From NCBI GenBank assembly GCA_023374025.1, contig SIJG01000156.1:124001-188000 (forward strand): a stretch of 64,000 bases of DNA, read 5' to 3'. The notes below the pieces were generated by a model. The model made no database searches, had not been told where the DNA came from, and was given only the letters and a program-made list of their open reading frames with translations. The DNA is from Heterodera schachtii. Taxonomy: Eukaryota > Nematoda > Chromadorea > Rhabditida > Heteroderidae. Positions 10,440-23,179 of this stretch are shown piece by piece. Within the stretch, counting starts at the first letter, position 1; each line of letters starts with the position of its first letter. A program made the position numbers and the translations under genes.

Positions 10440-10890
10440 GGGGATACAAACAGCCTGTGGCCAAGTTGAATGAATGGGGCTGGGCCTGGGGGGGATACAA
10501 ACAGCCTGTGGCCAAGTTGAATGAATGGGGCTGGGCCTGCGATTATGTAGCATTGACGGTACCTCAGCCCCTCCCACCTTCCCACATCCCCGCCTCCCCG
10601 TCGTCCATTTTTCTAAAAGAATTTAAATTGTAACAATTTTTTTCATCCGCTTTTCTCTCCTTCCCCCCGTTTGCCCCTCAGGGGTAGGGGGGGGGATAGA
10701 AATAGCCGACGGCCAAGTTGAACAAATGGTCGGAACGGACGATTTGCATTGACGGCACTTCCCCCCCCCCCCCTTCCCCACGTCCCCATCGTTCCATTCA
10801 TCTGACTGAATTTAAATTGCAACAATTTTTCATCCACTTTTCTCCCCACGTCCGTCCGTCTTCCGCCCCCCCCCCCCCGGCCGATCACAT
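10440..10890 (+). repeat. Tandem repeats, 51-bp and about 195-bp periods
   Basis: GGGATACAAACAGCCTGTGG begins at 10441 and again at 10492, a 51-base period. A degenerate third start lies near 10692. The larger stretch 10490-10690 recurs with differences at 10690-10885 (both contain GAATTTAAATTG-AACAATTTTT). The long frames here come from the repeats and are not taken as genes. Confidence 0.6.
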
Positions 10891-11169
10891 TTTCACACCT
10901 TTATTCTAATCTGATCGTTCCATCTGCTGAGAATGTTTGTCCGTGGCCACAACACTTTGTAACATTTTGCCTCGACATAAAAATAAACATTAGTCAAAGC
11001 AAAAACAATGGCAAAAAAGAGAGAACGGAATTTGCTCTTTCATAAAGGCACATTTGAGTAACAATTTAAAGTGAGTAAAATGAGCGATCGGAATGATCAG
11101 CACAGCTGCGGCACAAATTCAATATTAAAATTAATGTGTTTGATTCTGCGTCTTGAGACCGGCGCGGGC

Positions 11170-11350
11170 TGGGAACCTGGGCGGGATTTTGCGGGATTCC
11201 AGTCCGTGATCCGGCATTTTTTGGAATTTGCGGATTTTGCGGGGTCCTAGTCAGCAATCCCGCATTTTTTGGAATTTGCGGATTTTGCGGGATTTTGCGG
11301 GGGTCCCAGTCCGCAATCCCGCATTTTTTGGAATTTGCGAGATTTTTCGG
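11170..11350 (+). repeat. Minisatellite, about 57-bp unit
   Basis: Three units share GCATTTTTTGGAATTTGCG and a following GTCCNAGTC-CAATCCC. Related single units occur near 12485-12560, 42795-42830 and 46300-46330, so the motif is dispersed in the genome. Confidence 0.55.
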
Positions 11351-11699
11351 TATTAATCCTGCAGAATCCTCTCCAATCCCGCGAAAAACAGGATGCCAAA
11401 TATATTTTACAATAACTTGATAAAAACGCAAATTTCATCCAAAATAGTAAAAAGAAATTTCCCGGCGATGCCGATCGGTCCGCCGTGCCTGTCTCCAAAA
11501 AATTGACTCAAAAAACTACACTGGTTAATTTTGGAAAAATTCTGTTAAGAAACAGATAAAATTTTCAAAAAGTGGTACTTAAAACAAATACGTACGAAAT
11601 CTAATTTTTCATATTGGGTCAAACTTCAAGGAATTAGATTTTGAATAAGAATTGGTTTGTTACTGTAATAAAATTATTCCAACATACGGTATCTGACTG

Positions 11700-11820
11700 T
11701 AAGCAATATTTTTAGGTGTACAAATTTTAAATGCTTAACATTTTAATGAAGCCGAAAGCGGCCGAAAAGCAATAAAACGTATTTGTTGCTTGATGCCCAA
11801 TGCGTATTATTAGTGCCAAA
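11700..11820 (-). pseudogene. Exon fragment of the small F-box-linked family
   Basis: This stretch is closely similar to 6062-6160, which includes the first exon of the relic at 5724-6180. It has further base losses and no partner exons around it. Confidence 0.4.
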
Positions 11821-11829
11821 ATGGATAAA

Positions 11830-14027
11830 AATTTAGTTTCCTAACATTTGGTGGGGCCAAAGGTGCACCCAAATTACGAGGAAGCCCGGAAAATTATATA
11901 TTTAAGAATAACCAACCAGCACCACCTCCCACGGCATACGGTATTTTATTTATGGTACTGTCGAGCGGAGATTAAAATAATAAGTTATCAATTACATGTG
12001 GATATTTATGATATTTTTGCAGTGCCTTCGACATGTTTTTTTTAAAATATGTCTTTCCTATTTTTAGCTAAATAGCAAAAAAAAATGGTTTTTTTTGGCC
12101 CCCCCCCTTCCCGAAACAATAATTTTGAGAATCGTATGGGTCTGTGTAAATCAGAAAATTGCAAAATATTATACCGAATATTCAAGAAAAAAAATACTGG
12201 GTCTACAAAATTTTTGAAAATGAGATACGGTAGTTTAGTTGTTCAATTAAGCATTAATTGGAGGCAAAGAAACGAACAGATATTCATTATTACATTATGT
12301 ACAGTCAGCATCTTCACTCACCAAATTCATATCGTTGGAATTGATCGCTAAGCATAAAAGTTCTCGAATATTTTGTGGATATGCGTCCAAAAAGTACTAC
12401 AAATTTGACAACTGCCTAATTAATTGATTTTGGAGGACGAATGAATTCGAAAAAAGTTATTAAAAATTATTCAAGAAAATAATTATTAATCTGCTCTGGT
12501 TTTGCGGGATCCCAGTCCTCAGTCCCGCATTTTTGGGAAAAGCGGGATTTACGAGATATAGGAGATTTGCAGGATTAATCTCTTGGGTTTTAGCCCCCCC
12601 CCCCTCACAAAATACCCAAAACAGCACCAGTGCCAATGATGCTTCTCATCAACAGCAACAAATGTGGCTGATCAGAAAGAAGCACAGTATCAATCGGAAA
12701 TGGGCGATGATTAGGCGTCATTCAATCAGAAAATGTAAATTTTTTGGCTAGCGCTTGATTTGATCTGAATCCCGGGGACCAATTTTTTTCAATTGTTTTC
12801 GTTTTGACTTGATCGGAATCCCGAGGGCCAATATTTGAACAGGGCCAGTCATAATTGTCACCTTTTTCGACATTGATCACAGTCGGTCATATATGATCAG
12901 TGATTAAAAATCAAACCAATAAAATCTGATCAATCATTGATCACTTGACAAATATTTTCGCTTACTTTGCACCAAGTTGTATATGTTTTTTTTATTTGTA
13001 ATATTTACAATATTTACATGCCTATACTGTATTTTGTATACTCATACTGTCAATGCCTGTAATTTGGAAACAAAATTTTAAGAGAATTTCCATTGATGTT
13101 AATTTTTATGTAATCATTTTGAAATGATTTCACCTTTTCTTGTCATAATATCATTTCCAAATTAACACATATTTTTTAATTGTTTTCCTCCAAAATTGTA
13201 ATTTTTCTTATTGCCTTTTTAAATTTATTTTATTTTATAAAAAAATTTATGAACACGTCTAATGCCACAATTTTAGCTTAAGAATTTTTGGGAGTGATGC
13301 CGAACTCTAAAATAAATGAGCAAGTTTTAAGCTACACACAATTTTGGCACCAGAATACTGTCCATCATCCACGCCATTCCAAATCTCGATCATTTTCAAA
13401 TATTCTACTCCAAATTAATTAAGCGGTTCTCGTTAGGGAAAATTTTTTAAAATTGTTGAGGTTCCCCAATCGGAAAGTGCCAATGGGAAATGATCAGCCG
13501 GGATTTTGCACGGCACACAAAATAAAATGCCAGACTTTCTAAAGAATTTGGTCTATTTTTTAAAATTATCCAAACCCTAAATCTCATTCTTAAATGCATA
13601 ATAACAAATTGATCAATTTCCGCGGGTTTGCAAAATAAAAAAGCAAAAATTGAGGGGAAAAAGCAGCCCCCGGGGGCAAAAGATGGGGCAAGGAACGGCG
13701 CATGACGCATTTTGTTGCTGCTGATGGATGCCGGCCGATTCATCCCGTCCACACCAGCAGCAGGGGGATGACATGACACGGAATTCCGATTTCGAAAAAA
13801 AAATTTGTGGCCCTCGTAATTCCAATTTCAGAATGCCAAATGAATGAGCAGAGGGATTCGGCACCGCACTCAAAAGGCGCTTTTATAAAATAATTTGTCC
13901 TAATTTATAGCAAGCAATTATCCACGTCTTCCGTAAGCAGAATATATGTTTTTTAATTAACACTGATTAAAGAAAGAGTGATCACTGATCATTGGTTAAA
14001 AAAATGAAAAAATTCAAAGAAAGTTTA
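11830..14027. other. Gene-free repeat region
   Basis: No gene is supported. The stretch 12830-12960 contains many TGATCA words, and 13900-13990 resembles the DNA downstream of the small family gene at 15288. Antisense frames around 13450-13870 have no homologue in the window. Confidence 0.4.
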
Positions 14028-14345
14028 CAATGAAGCCATAACTTTTTTCTATGTTGGCCAAATCAAACAATTTTGGTGTCATTCGGAAGCGCTTAATAAG
14101 CTCTATCAGCTAACCAAAATTCGTAGTGATTAGTACAGAACTAAAACCAGTTAAAAATAGAAATACACAAAAATTCGGACTTTTTGCAGTTTTCAAGCTT
14201 TGACTTTTTGCGGGTTGCTTAATCGCTTAGAATATGCTTACAAATATCTTCAAAACATATAGAGCTTTCTAGTGATACCAAGTTTGTTTGAATTGGCCGG
14301 CCAACAAAGACAAAAAGTTATGGCTTCATAAAGTTGTCTCAGACG
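14028..14345. mobile_element. Palindromic MITE relative
   Basis: Mirror arms carry ATGAAGCCATAACTTTTT on the left and its complement near 14315-14335. The interior has ATTCGGAAGCGC and the matching GGTATCACT-like phrase. It is the same architecture as the 382-bp palindromic family, though the ends are more diverged and no clean target duplication was found. Confidence 0.5.
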
Positions 14346-14473
14346 CAGTTGACCCCTACGGCGAGGGAGGGGGGGGGGGGGGGGGGCAAAAGCCATTTTC
14401 TTGCTTTTTGGGCTAAAAATTAATTTGTTTTTCTTAATTAATTACTCATTAACCCGCTTTAATATTTTTTAAG

Positions 14474-15287
14474 ATCTGTTCGACTACGCATTTGGCATCA
14501 GCGCCAATTATGCTCGAGTGCTTTTCGGTGGCTTTTGCGTTCATGAAAATGTTAGCACATACCGTACTTTTCAATAATAGAGGCCCCGGGGGCTCTATTA
14601 ATCAACCGCCCTTAAAAGGGGGGGGGCTTTATTTCAAAGTGGGGCTCTAATTCAGGGGGGTGGTTTTGCTTTTCAACCCCCTTAAAGGGGGGGGGGGCTC
14701 TAATTCAGGGGGCGGGGCCTATTTATAGGAAATACGGTATAAATTATGTAGCTAATTATTGTATTAAATTAACAAAAAATTATGGGTTTCAATTGTTACA
14801 GTAATCCTTTTGGTGGATGCAATAATTTATGCTACAGTAAACAAATTTGAGTTGCGAATTCTGAGTATTTAATCTTATTTTTAATTAATAAATTATATAT
14901 GTTTGAGCCATCTGCATTAGAAAAAATGTCAAGTTAAATGCTTTATTTTTAAAGCGTTTTCCTAGTTTTATGCTATATAATTAATTAGTGAATTAATTAT
15001 TTTTTTTGTATAATTTTTTTCTGAGTTTTAGCAATGGCACCAATGGATCAACAGAGTGCTGTTATCGGCCATTGAAATTGTGTCCCATTGTGGCATTTGT
15101 GCCAACACCACTGCTGACGAAGTGCGATCGATCAGAATTTGTAAATTTCTATTTTAATTTATTAATTAAATTAAATTTCCATTTTTTATTTTTCCATTAA
15201 TTAATTAATGCATAAACTTTTTCAGCTCTTTGCTGCCATGCGCTGAAGAGACTGCACGAACAACAATACTTAATATACGATTTTTAA
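14474..15287 (+). CDS. Partial small F-box-linked family gene
   Basis: Exons at 14474-14550, 15032-15140 and 15226-15287 join in frame (phases 1, 0, 1). The product includes LFDYAFGISANYARVLFGG, aligned with GRWTNCSRICPELIGLPL of the 7043 gene. It continues with WINRVLLSAIEIVSHCG, then CANTTADEVRS, and ends LHEQQYLIYDF. A competing frame in exon 2 also stays open. The one chosen is favoured because it matches two paralogues and keeps the splice phases. F-box and second exons were not found upstream, where a palindromic MITE lies, so the gene is 5' truncated or displaced. The function is unknown beyond the link to F-box paralogues. Confidence 0.5.
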
Positions 15288-15880
15288 TAAATACTGATTA
15301 AAGAATGAGTGATCATCGGCACAAAAAATACAATAATTAGGGCATGGATTTTCAGTTTTTAAAAGCAATTAAAAATTTATAAAAATAAAAAACTCTTAAA
15401 TTAATTAGGACAAATGCCAAAATAACACGGTAAATTATTTTTTCAATTTGCGCAAAGTTAAAGGGTATGTCAGATTCTGTTGATCACTTTCCGTCTCCAA
15501 GCTGATCATTCCATTCCAATCGCTCATTTTCTTGTTTTCCTCACTATTTTTTACTCTGATAATTTTTTAACTAAATAAAAATTGTTTTTTTTTTTCAAAT
15601 TAATATTAGTAATTTATTTTTGAAATCGGCTACCCGCCCTTAAATTCCATTGATTTGTACTTAAAACTGTGTTCCTTTTAATGGAGTAGGTCGTTTCGGC
15701 GCGGCGCCAGCCCCAGTTTTTTTAACGACGTAAAAAGTTATAGTCCGAAATATATGGGTTTTGCTCATCGGTACTCAAATTTTACTATAAAAGTGCCCTT
15801 GTTTCTTCTTCCCCTCCTCATTCCATTAATTCATTCATTTTTAACCGAAAATTTCCCCTTGTCATTTTGTTGCTACAAAA
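15288..15880. other. Upstream region of the 15881 gene
   Basis: It contains the uninterrupted counterpart of the flank around 5097 (near 15300-15325) and a truncated palindromic MITE end at about 15685-15755. No promoter motif is recognised. Confidence 0.4.
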
Positions 15881-17363
15881 ATGTCTTCAGCAGAAATTCT
15901 GTACGTTTATTATTTATTTTTCTGACTTTTTGCATTTCTTTTGCTCAATTTTTAACCGGCAGAATTGGGAGATGAAATTTTGAAGGCTTAGCTTAATTGG
16001 TTTCATCAGCTCAAAATACTGAATTTCCAAAATAAAACTTCACTTTTTGATCCTTCGCTTTCATTGCCTTTCCCTTCCCTTTCATTCATTCATTTGCCAA
16101 ATTCATTTTTCAGTTGGCGTGCCGTGCTTCTTCTGTTGGTCGATTGTGCCACCATTCTTTTTTGGTTCTTTTTGGACAATGTCAAAAAACGACGACGCCC
16201 TCACAAAAAAGAAATGTAAAAATTTTAACAAAAATTCAAAAAATTCTTGAATTTTTCAGCTTTATCTGCAGCGATTGTTGGCTTTTGGTGTTCGATTTTA
16301 TTGCGCCTTCTCAACTTGGCCTCGAAATTTCACTGATTAGCCGCCGCTTTGACTTCTACGTGGACGAACATTTCAAGACACGCAAATGGAAATTGAACAA
16401 ACAACTGATAATCCAATGGGACATTGACGAAAATGGCACGAAGAAAATGCAAATTGTCAAATCCGATGGAAATCCATTGCCAATCCCGCGAAATCCGTTG
16501 CCGAACAAAGTGATCGGATTCAGCGGACGCATTCAGATCAAGTGACAAACTAATTAGATTGGAAAGGATTTGTGGCCATCACATTTTCTGCACTTTTCAG
16601 TTACATCGACCAAAATGTTGTCGCATTTCTCCGCCATTTTCACCGTCTTTTGGGCATTTGTGCAACACGTTTGGATATTTTCACGGGCAATCTTCGCATT
16701 TGGGACTACTTTTTGCTCAACATTTGGCCAATGTTACGCGATTCCATGCATCTGATGCTTTTACCCACCAGCTTTTTTCGCCGTTCGCGTCAATTGGACC
16801 CATCAATGCTCAGCGATTGTCCATCACTTGGCTATGTCTCATGCAATGATGTCATTTTCCCCGAATTTCCGCCCGATGACAGTGCAATGGCATCGGATGG
16901 CCAAGCAGTGGCCAAATGGCTGTTCACGCCTCGTCCGGACGGTGTGCCGAAGTGGATCGCTTGCCGTGTTAATTCTTCACTGGTGGACCAATGGACGTCA
17001 ACGATGGAACAGCTCAAAACGGTGGATCATCCCCCCCCCCCCCGCCTATTTCATTGGGTTTTTCTGTTATATTTTTTGTCCCATTTTTAGGAATTTTCCA
17101 ATGCTTCTTCACCAGTGAGTTTCCGCATTCACTTGACGCCTTCGTCAACTTTAATTGGCTCTGCTGTTGTGCCATTTGATCTGATCAACGAAGTGACTGG
17201 GGAGAAATTGGCACTGCAACAATATGGCATCAACGATATTTTGCTCACCCGTTGTCCAATTGGATGGGATGAGAGAAACTGGAGAAGTGTGAGCGATGAA
17301 TTGCTTACTCCGCCGAATCCAATTCACTTTTTGATCAGAGACGGCGGATTCGACGAACGGTGA
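15881..17363 (+). CDS. F-box-like protein, 331 residues, complete
   Basis: Four exons join in phase: 15881-15900, 16260-16541, 16601-17021 and 17091-17363. A very short first exon (MSSAEI plus two bases) precedes the F-box-like segment WLLVFDFIAPSQLGLEISLI..RRFDFYVDEHF (about residues 13-45). The middle holds a Y-I-D-Q-N-V start, a VAKWLFTPRPDGVPK motif and, after the last intron, a beta-rich C-terminal module with VSFRIHLTPS, LINEVTGEKLAL and LLTRCPIG. The same modules occur in the gene at 24985-26209. F-box families recruit substrates to SCF ligases; the C-terminal half would be the substrate-binding part. All introns are GT-AG. Two other ATG frames in the first intron were rejected because their phase does not fit exon 2. 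Confidence 0.75.
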
Positions 17364-18000
17364 ATTACATTTTTTTTTGTTGTTGTAATTTTCAATCAGA
17401 ATTTTTTAGTCCAACCAAAATCACAAAAATACAGGGGAAAAATTGTTAAAATTTAAACAAAAATGGAAAAGGAAAGATGAATGGATACTCAACAATTGAA
17501 TAGATTTTTTAGTAGCGATTTTAAAATGATACAAAAATGTAATGACAAAATTATGGTACAACAAAATTTAAGACGGTTAATTTTGGTTGGACTCATAAAA
17601 TGCCATTTGGACCCATAAAAATTGAATGGAGTTCAAAGTGCAATTAAAAACCATCGTTTTTCAGTCTTCTCGAAGCCGCTTCTCCCGGGCCGAGTGATCA
17701 GCAACAATAGCAATAGCAGCAGAAATGAATGAATTAATTAATTGATGCGTTTTATGTGACCCAAATGATATGTTGGCACTGTGCCATTTCAATATTATAT
17801 TGTATAATTTGTTTGTATGCACCTATTTGTTGACCTTTGCTTGCTTTCCGCAAAATTCGTCCATTTCCTTTCCATTGTTTTTGATGTATATGTGAAATTC
17901 ATTGTGATATATAATCAGTGTTAAAAATGGCTAATGATAAAATGGATTTGATTTTTTAAAATTAGTGTACAAATTTTCAAGGGACAATCGTTTGATTTAA
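17364..18000. other. Downstream flank, duplicated near 30974-31570
   Basis: The stretch 17750-17960 (ATATGTTGGCACTGTGCCAT, then TATAATTTGTTTGTATG, then TAAAATGGATTTGATTT) is repeated at 30980-31565. There it is broken by a palindromic MITE. No gene was seen. Confidence 0.6.
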
Positions 18001-18004
18001 AATT

Positions 18005-18170
18005 AGGGTTGCTCCCCGTCCCCGAGCTCCCCGGTCCCCGACCCCGATCCCCGACTTTTTTGGGCCTATTCCCCGCCCCGACCCCCGACATGTCGCTCCC
18101 CGAGGTCCCCGGCCCCCGACTTTTTGCCCCCCGACTCCCCGACACTAATTCGGGGAATTGGGGACTCCGA
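18005..18170 (+). repeat. CCCCGA-rich minisatellite
   Basis: Irregular CCCCGAC/CCCCGGT units follow TAGGGTTGCTCCCCG, an end like that of several MITEs here. A related block lies at 19050-19130. Antisense frames rich in Gly, Ser and Pro only translate the repeat. Confidence 0.6.
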
Positions 18171-20358
18171 GCGTTGTAAAAATTTAAAAACTTAATTCAG
18201 CAACGAAGGGTGGAAAGGTTGAAAATTTATGAAATTTAGAACAATTTTCTTAATATTAATTAATTAAAAATTCCGAAAAACTTTTCGGCGGCACATATCG
18301 GCACCGCCGGCCCCCCAAAACTCCATTTTTTTTTTGAAAAATTGTCACAAAATTGCAAAAATTGGTATTTTTAGGAAAAATCTGTTAAGGCGCCGCCGGG
18401 AAAAATTGATATTTGAATACAATACTTTGTCAGATTTTATCCAAAAAGACCAATTTTTCAATTTTTTGAGCCAGTTTTTTAAGAAAATTAAGGATTTTAA
18501 GGGTCCGACGGTGCCAATAGGCGCCGCTGGGAAATTTTTTTTTTTTTTGAAATTTTGGCTATATATTTAACAGATTTTCAAGAAAAAATTATTAATTTTG
18601 CCAAAAATAATTTAATTCATAACAGTGCATTTTTGCTCCCGTTTTGGGCAAAATTTCCGTGAGCTGGAGCGGGATCGTGAGTATAAAAATTTTCCGTGAC
18701 GGGACTCTCGAACTGGAATCCCGTAAAAATCCCGCGGGAGCCCGATCCTGCCGGGCTCTAATTAACATCAAGCCCGAAAATAAGATATTAATATCAAAAT
18801 ATGAACATTTGCATTATTTTTCAAACATTTGGTATCAAAAGATCAAAAAAATTTTGCGTCAGACTTTAAAAATTTCTTGATAAAATAGCGACAGTATGCA
18901 ATAAATGGAAGCACCTGGTTTAAAGGCCAGTTTGGACTCACTCTTACTGGCGCTAACGAAATCAGATGATTAAAGTGAAAAAAAATAAGATTTACGAGCA
19001 TTTAAAAAGAAAAAATGGTTTTTTTTTTGGTTAAAATAAAATTTGGTCATTCCCCAATCGGGGTCCCCGACCCCCGACAATTGAGCTCCTCCCCGCCCCG
19101 ACCCCCGACATGTCGCCCCCCGGGGCCGTAGTAAAAGAAGGAGGTTATGGTTAAATAACTATAACCATGATGGTAAACCCGTAGCAAATGAGCAACCACG
19201 GGTTCATGGTCATTTAACCAGGTTATTTGACCATGATGGTTGGTGGTTTGTGAACGCACAGTAAAAGAATATGGTTAGTGGTTACCTAACCATGTAACCA
19301 TGGTAAAACGCCAACCCTGCCCCTGCCCATGGTAGCAGCCGTAACCACCAACTTTTAAAAATCTGCCAAAAATCAGCGAAACAAGATAAAATTCCCAAAT
19401 AAGATTTATTAAATAGAGAAAAGTCTCCGCTATCGATCTATATAAAGCGTTTAAATTAATTTTATCGTTAAATATTTTTAAAAAATAAAAAAACAAACTT
19501 ACCAATAATTTTTATATTTTGAGTGATACTTGAATTATAATTATATCAAAAACAATGTATTAATTCAAATAATAAAAAAAACCAATGTAAATTTTTAATC
19601 GAATAGCTTCCAAATGCCGGAATATCTTAAATATTAAAAAAAATTTACAAAAAATTTAATTCATAAATAATAATTATTTTTATTTATTCTACAAATTTTC
19701 TAGGTACCTTAAACATTATTTTGCTTATTTATTTAAAATAATTAGTGCAAATTTTAATAAGTTCATGGTAGAAAGTTGGTGGTAAAGTAAAAGAAGATGG
19801 TTGGCGGTTAAATAATGGTGGTTGCTGGTTGCTACAGCAGAAAATTTACCATCTTCTTTTGCTACCGTTTTTCTCATGGTTGGTGGTTATTTGACCAGGT
19901 CAAATAACCATGGTTAAATGACCTGGTCAAATTTATTGACTCTAAATTGAGACCTGTTCACCAATTTTTAAGGGCGCGGGATTTTCGTTTAAATTCAGGC
20001 ACAATTTTGAAAGTGGGGGGGGGGGGGGGAGGGCGCGAAGCGCCCTCCGTTAATCACTGATTCAACGCATCTTCCGGTCGCTGCTGCTGCCCAGCCAGCA
20101 GAATTCTACTGCACTTAAAACAGCAACTGTCTGTGCCGTGGCTGTTTACGGGTTATAAACGGCTAGGCTCGGCATTTTTTTTATGTTTTACATCTATCGG
20201 TAGCTGCTGCTGCACGAACAACCAGCCATGCATCTGCGCATGAGCTGCTGCTGCCCTACCAACCCGGCTGCTGCTCGAACAACCTGACGCATCTACGCCG
20301 TTTGTGGCCTACCCACCCGACATCTAAACAGCGCAGCCATCTACCGTGACGCTTAGTT
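18171..20358. other. Repeat region with GGTTATTTGACC words
   Basis: The dispersed GC palindrome occurs at about 18285-18315 and 18505-18530. The stretch 19130-19340 and the stretch 19760-19935 carry many copies of GGTTATTTGACC, CCATGATGG and AAAAGAAG words in both orientations, perhaps the arms of one element. 20080-20330 is CTGCTG-rich. No gene is supported. Confidence 0.45.
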
Positions 20359-20976
20359 AGGGTTTGTAATTATATGGAAATCCATATTTTTTTTTCCTGG
20401 ACTGTGGGGGGCCTGAAACGCACGAAAAACATGTTTTTAGCTTGTTTTGAAGCTTCTAGGATGACTTTCCATATCCATATTTTCCATATTTCGCGATTTA
20501 TGTCCATATTTTCGCATTTTTGTCCATATTTTGGAATTTTTCCAAAAAACCTCTATTAGAACGGCCCCCATCAGCTAAATTGGCCTTTTTGACCCCTAAA
20601 GACCGAAAAAATTTCTGAAAAAGTCATTTTTTAGCAGAATTTGTCGAAAAAATTGATGAAATTTAAATTTTCTTAAAAAATTGTTTAATTTATGTCAAAA
20701 ATAAGCAAAAAATGGAAAATTTCGATTTTTGGTCGATTTTCTCAAGAAATTGCTTTTTTTTTTCTTCTAAAACGAGTTTTTATACCATATTTAGCCATTT
20801 TTGAAAGTTTTACTTTGCGTTTAATGAATTTGAAGAAATTTTGAGAAATCATACCCTACATTTGGAAAAATTTATGTCCATATTTTTGCTATTTTATGTC
20901 CATATTTTTGCTATTTTGTGTCCATATTTTATGTCCATATTTCGCGTTTTTATATCCATATAATTAAAAACCCTAA
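20359..20976. mobile_element. MITE with TAGGGTTTNTAATTATATGGA ends
   Basis: Inverted ends, TAGGGTTTGTAATTATATGG on the left and the mirror near 20955-20976, enclose about 600 bases rich in TGTCCATATTTT words. The flanking octamers do not match, so the target duplication has decayed or the limits are slightly off. Confidence 0.5.
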
Positions 20977-21377
20977 TGATTATGGAGGAGGAGACATAGG
21001 CCTAAAAATTTAAAACAAATTGAATTATTTTCACGAAATATATAATCCAAAGTACGAAACAAAAGTTCATCTTCCGAAAAATTTTATGACAAAATGCTAT
21101 TTGGTAATAAAAATTTTCAAATAATTTTTTTCTTGGTTTTCTTATGAAAAATTTCTAATTGTTTTTTTTTTTTTGAAAAATTTCCAAGGTTGAAATTTTT
21201 TAGAGGAGGGGGGGGGGGGGGGGAAACGACATGCTCCCTCCCATCAATGTCCATTTTCTATGGCTTTTGCTCACCCAATGCAATTATTGCCGCCAGTAAA
21301 ACAAAAATGGACAAAGTTCGATTTTTTATTGTCCAAATTTCGGTCGTTTTCCCATTTGCGGTCAAGGCAGTTCGTAC

Positions 21378-21980
21378 TAGGGATGCGATTTTTAGGCACA
21401 AAAAATCGCGAAATAGGCACCTAAAAAGGCATTAAAAAATCGCGAAATAGGCATTAAATAGGCACAAAAAACCTCGAATAGGCACTAAAATAGGCAAAAA
21501 ACATTTGTTATTAACACTTTTTAGGTATTAAAACACGTAAAAATTAATCAAAAAAATTTTTGCATATATTTCAATTGTTTTAAAGTTGTTTTCGATAAAA
21601 ATAATTTTTTAAACCAAAAATTTTTATGAAGAAAAAATAATTAATTTTTAGGGAATAATTTTTGTAAAATTTTTTTTCAATTCTTAGGGGTGTATTTTCT
21701 GATTTTTTTTTCAGGTCGTTTCTTAGGGGTGTATTTTTCATTTTTATTGCATTTTTGTTAACTATTTTTCCGTGAGTCCTGAAAAAGGCGTCAAAAATGG
21801 CGAATAAGCACAAAAATAGGCATTTAGGCATTAAGCACAAAAAGTCCAAAATAGGCAAAGTTAGGCATTATAAAAGTCATTGTAGACACCCCAAACCAAG
21901 CGGAAAATGCTTTTTTCGTGCTTATCTGAACGTATAAGTGCACAAAAATTTTAGGCATTTGCCTAAAAATCGCATCCCTA
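21378..21980. mobile_element. hAT-type MITE, 603 bp
   Basis: Inverted ends TAGGGATGCGATTTTTAGGC carry a perfect 8-base duplication, GTTCGTAC, at 21370-21377 and 21981-21988. The interior is rich in AATAGGCAC words. It has the same length and interior as the copy at 30363-30965, in opposite orientation. It has no coding capacity. Confidence 0.85.
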
Positions 21981-22345
21981 GTTCGTACAATGGCGTTTCG
22001 TACAATTTAAAATGGGAATGGCCATAACTTTTTTGTTGGTCAGTAAATTTCTTCAAATTTGGTATCATTCGAAAGCTCTACGTGTTTAGAAGCTATTATT
22101 AAGCAGAAGCTAGGCGATTAATCATCTCACCAAAAAGTTACGATTTATAGTTTACAAAAAATTAGGATTTCTTTTTATGTAAGAGTTGTAGCACCACCAT
22201 TCATAAGGCAATTCGGTAGAGAATTTCATGCTCTTTCCAACGGGCTTACTTATTTTTTCTATAAAAATTTTCACAATCCCCTAGGAATTTTTTTTTTAAT
22301 TTTCCCGTTTTTCAGTGTATTTTGGGGTGTCCAGACCGGCTACCC

Positions 22346-22880
22346 GACTTTTGGGGATTTGCAACTTGGGGACCCGACATTTGGGGACCCGACTTTTGGG
22401 GATCCCGACATTTGGGGACCCGACTTTTGGGGACCCGACTTTTGGGGATCCCGACATTTGGGGACCCGACTTTTGGGGACCCGACACTTAGGGAACCCGA
22501 CATTTGGGGACCCGACATTTGGGGATCCCGACATTTGGGGACCCGACATTTGGGGACCCGACATTTGGGGACCCGACTTTTGGGGATCCCGACATTTGGG
22601 GACCCGACTTTTGGGGACCCGACTTTTGGGGACCCGACTTTTGGGGATCCCGACATTTGGGGACCCGACTTTTGGGGACCCGACATTTGGGGATCCCGAC
22701 ATTTGGGGACCTGACATTTGGGGACCTGACATTTGGGGACCCGACTTTTGGGGATCCCGACATTTGGGGACCCGACTTTTGGGGACCCGACACTTAGGGA
22801 ACCCGACATTTGGGGATCGAACGTCTTTTGGGGATACGACATTTGGAGAACTCGACATTTGGGGACCCGACATTTGGGGA
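22346..22880 (+). repeat. Minisatellite array, 15/16-bp units (left arm)
   Basis: About 35 units alternate between GGGGACCCGACATTT, GGGGACCCGACTTTT and a 16-base GGGGATCCCGAC form. The complement appears at 24106-24500. A degenerate patch with GAGGACCCGACATTT is at about 63150-63205. Confidence 0.85.
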
Positions 22881-23179
22881 TTTTACTAAAACAAAAAAAA
22901 AATTAAAAATTTATCCCAAATTAGGCAAATTTACGACTGCTTTAGCCAGAGTTAATTCCATTGCAAGAAAAATAAAAATAATATTTTCTAAATAACTCTA
23001 ATTCCGGACTCTAAGAAACAGAAAAGTTGACGTCGGCATTTATTGTACGCAATTAGACAGCAAAACCGTCTGGACTTTTTGAATGCCCTTGACAAATTTC
23101 TATACACGTTAGCCCTTGCGAAAGGCGTTTTAAATAAAAATTGTTAAGTGGTGTACTGTACTTAAAAAATGTCTCCTGG

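Noticed and set aside
10269..10909. Pro/Gly-rich frames on both strands
   Set aside because: They come from G and C runs in tandemly repeated DNA.
15006..15200. Alternative frame reading RPLKLCPIVAFVPTPLLTKC
   Set aside because: It is also conserved in the copy at 5872-6060, but that is explained by DNA identity; the other frame matches two further paralogues and the splice phases.
16047..16250. Hydrophobic 67-residue frame as a secreted peptide
   Set aside because: It lies in the first intron of the F-box-like gene and does not join exon 2 in phase.
22312..22889. Six long overlapping frames on both strands reading FGDPTFGDP or SGPQMSGPQ
   Set aside because: They are translations of a 15/16-bp satellite array that is open in every frame; the same holds for 24077-24536.
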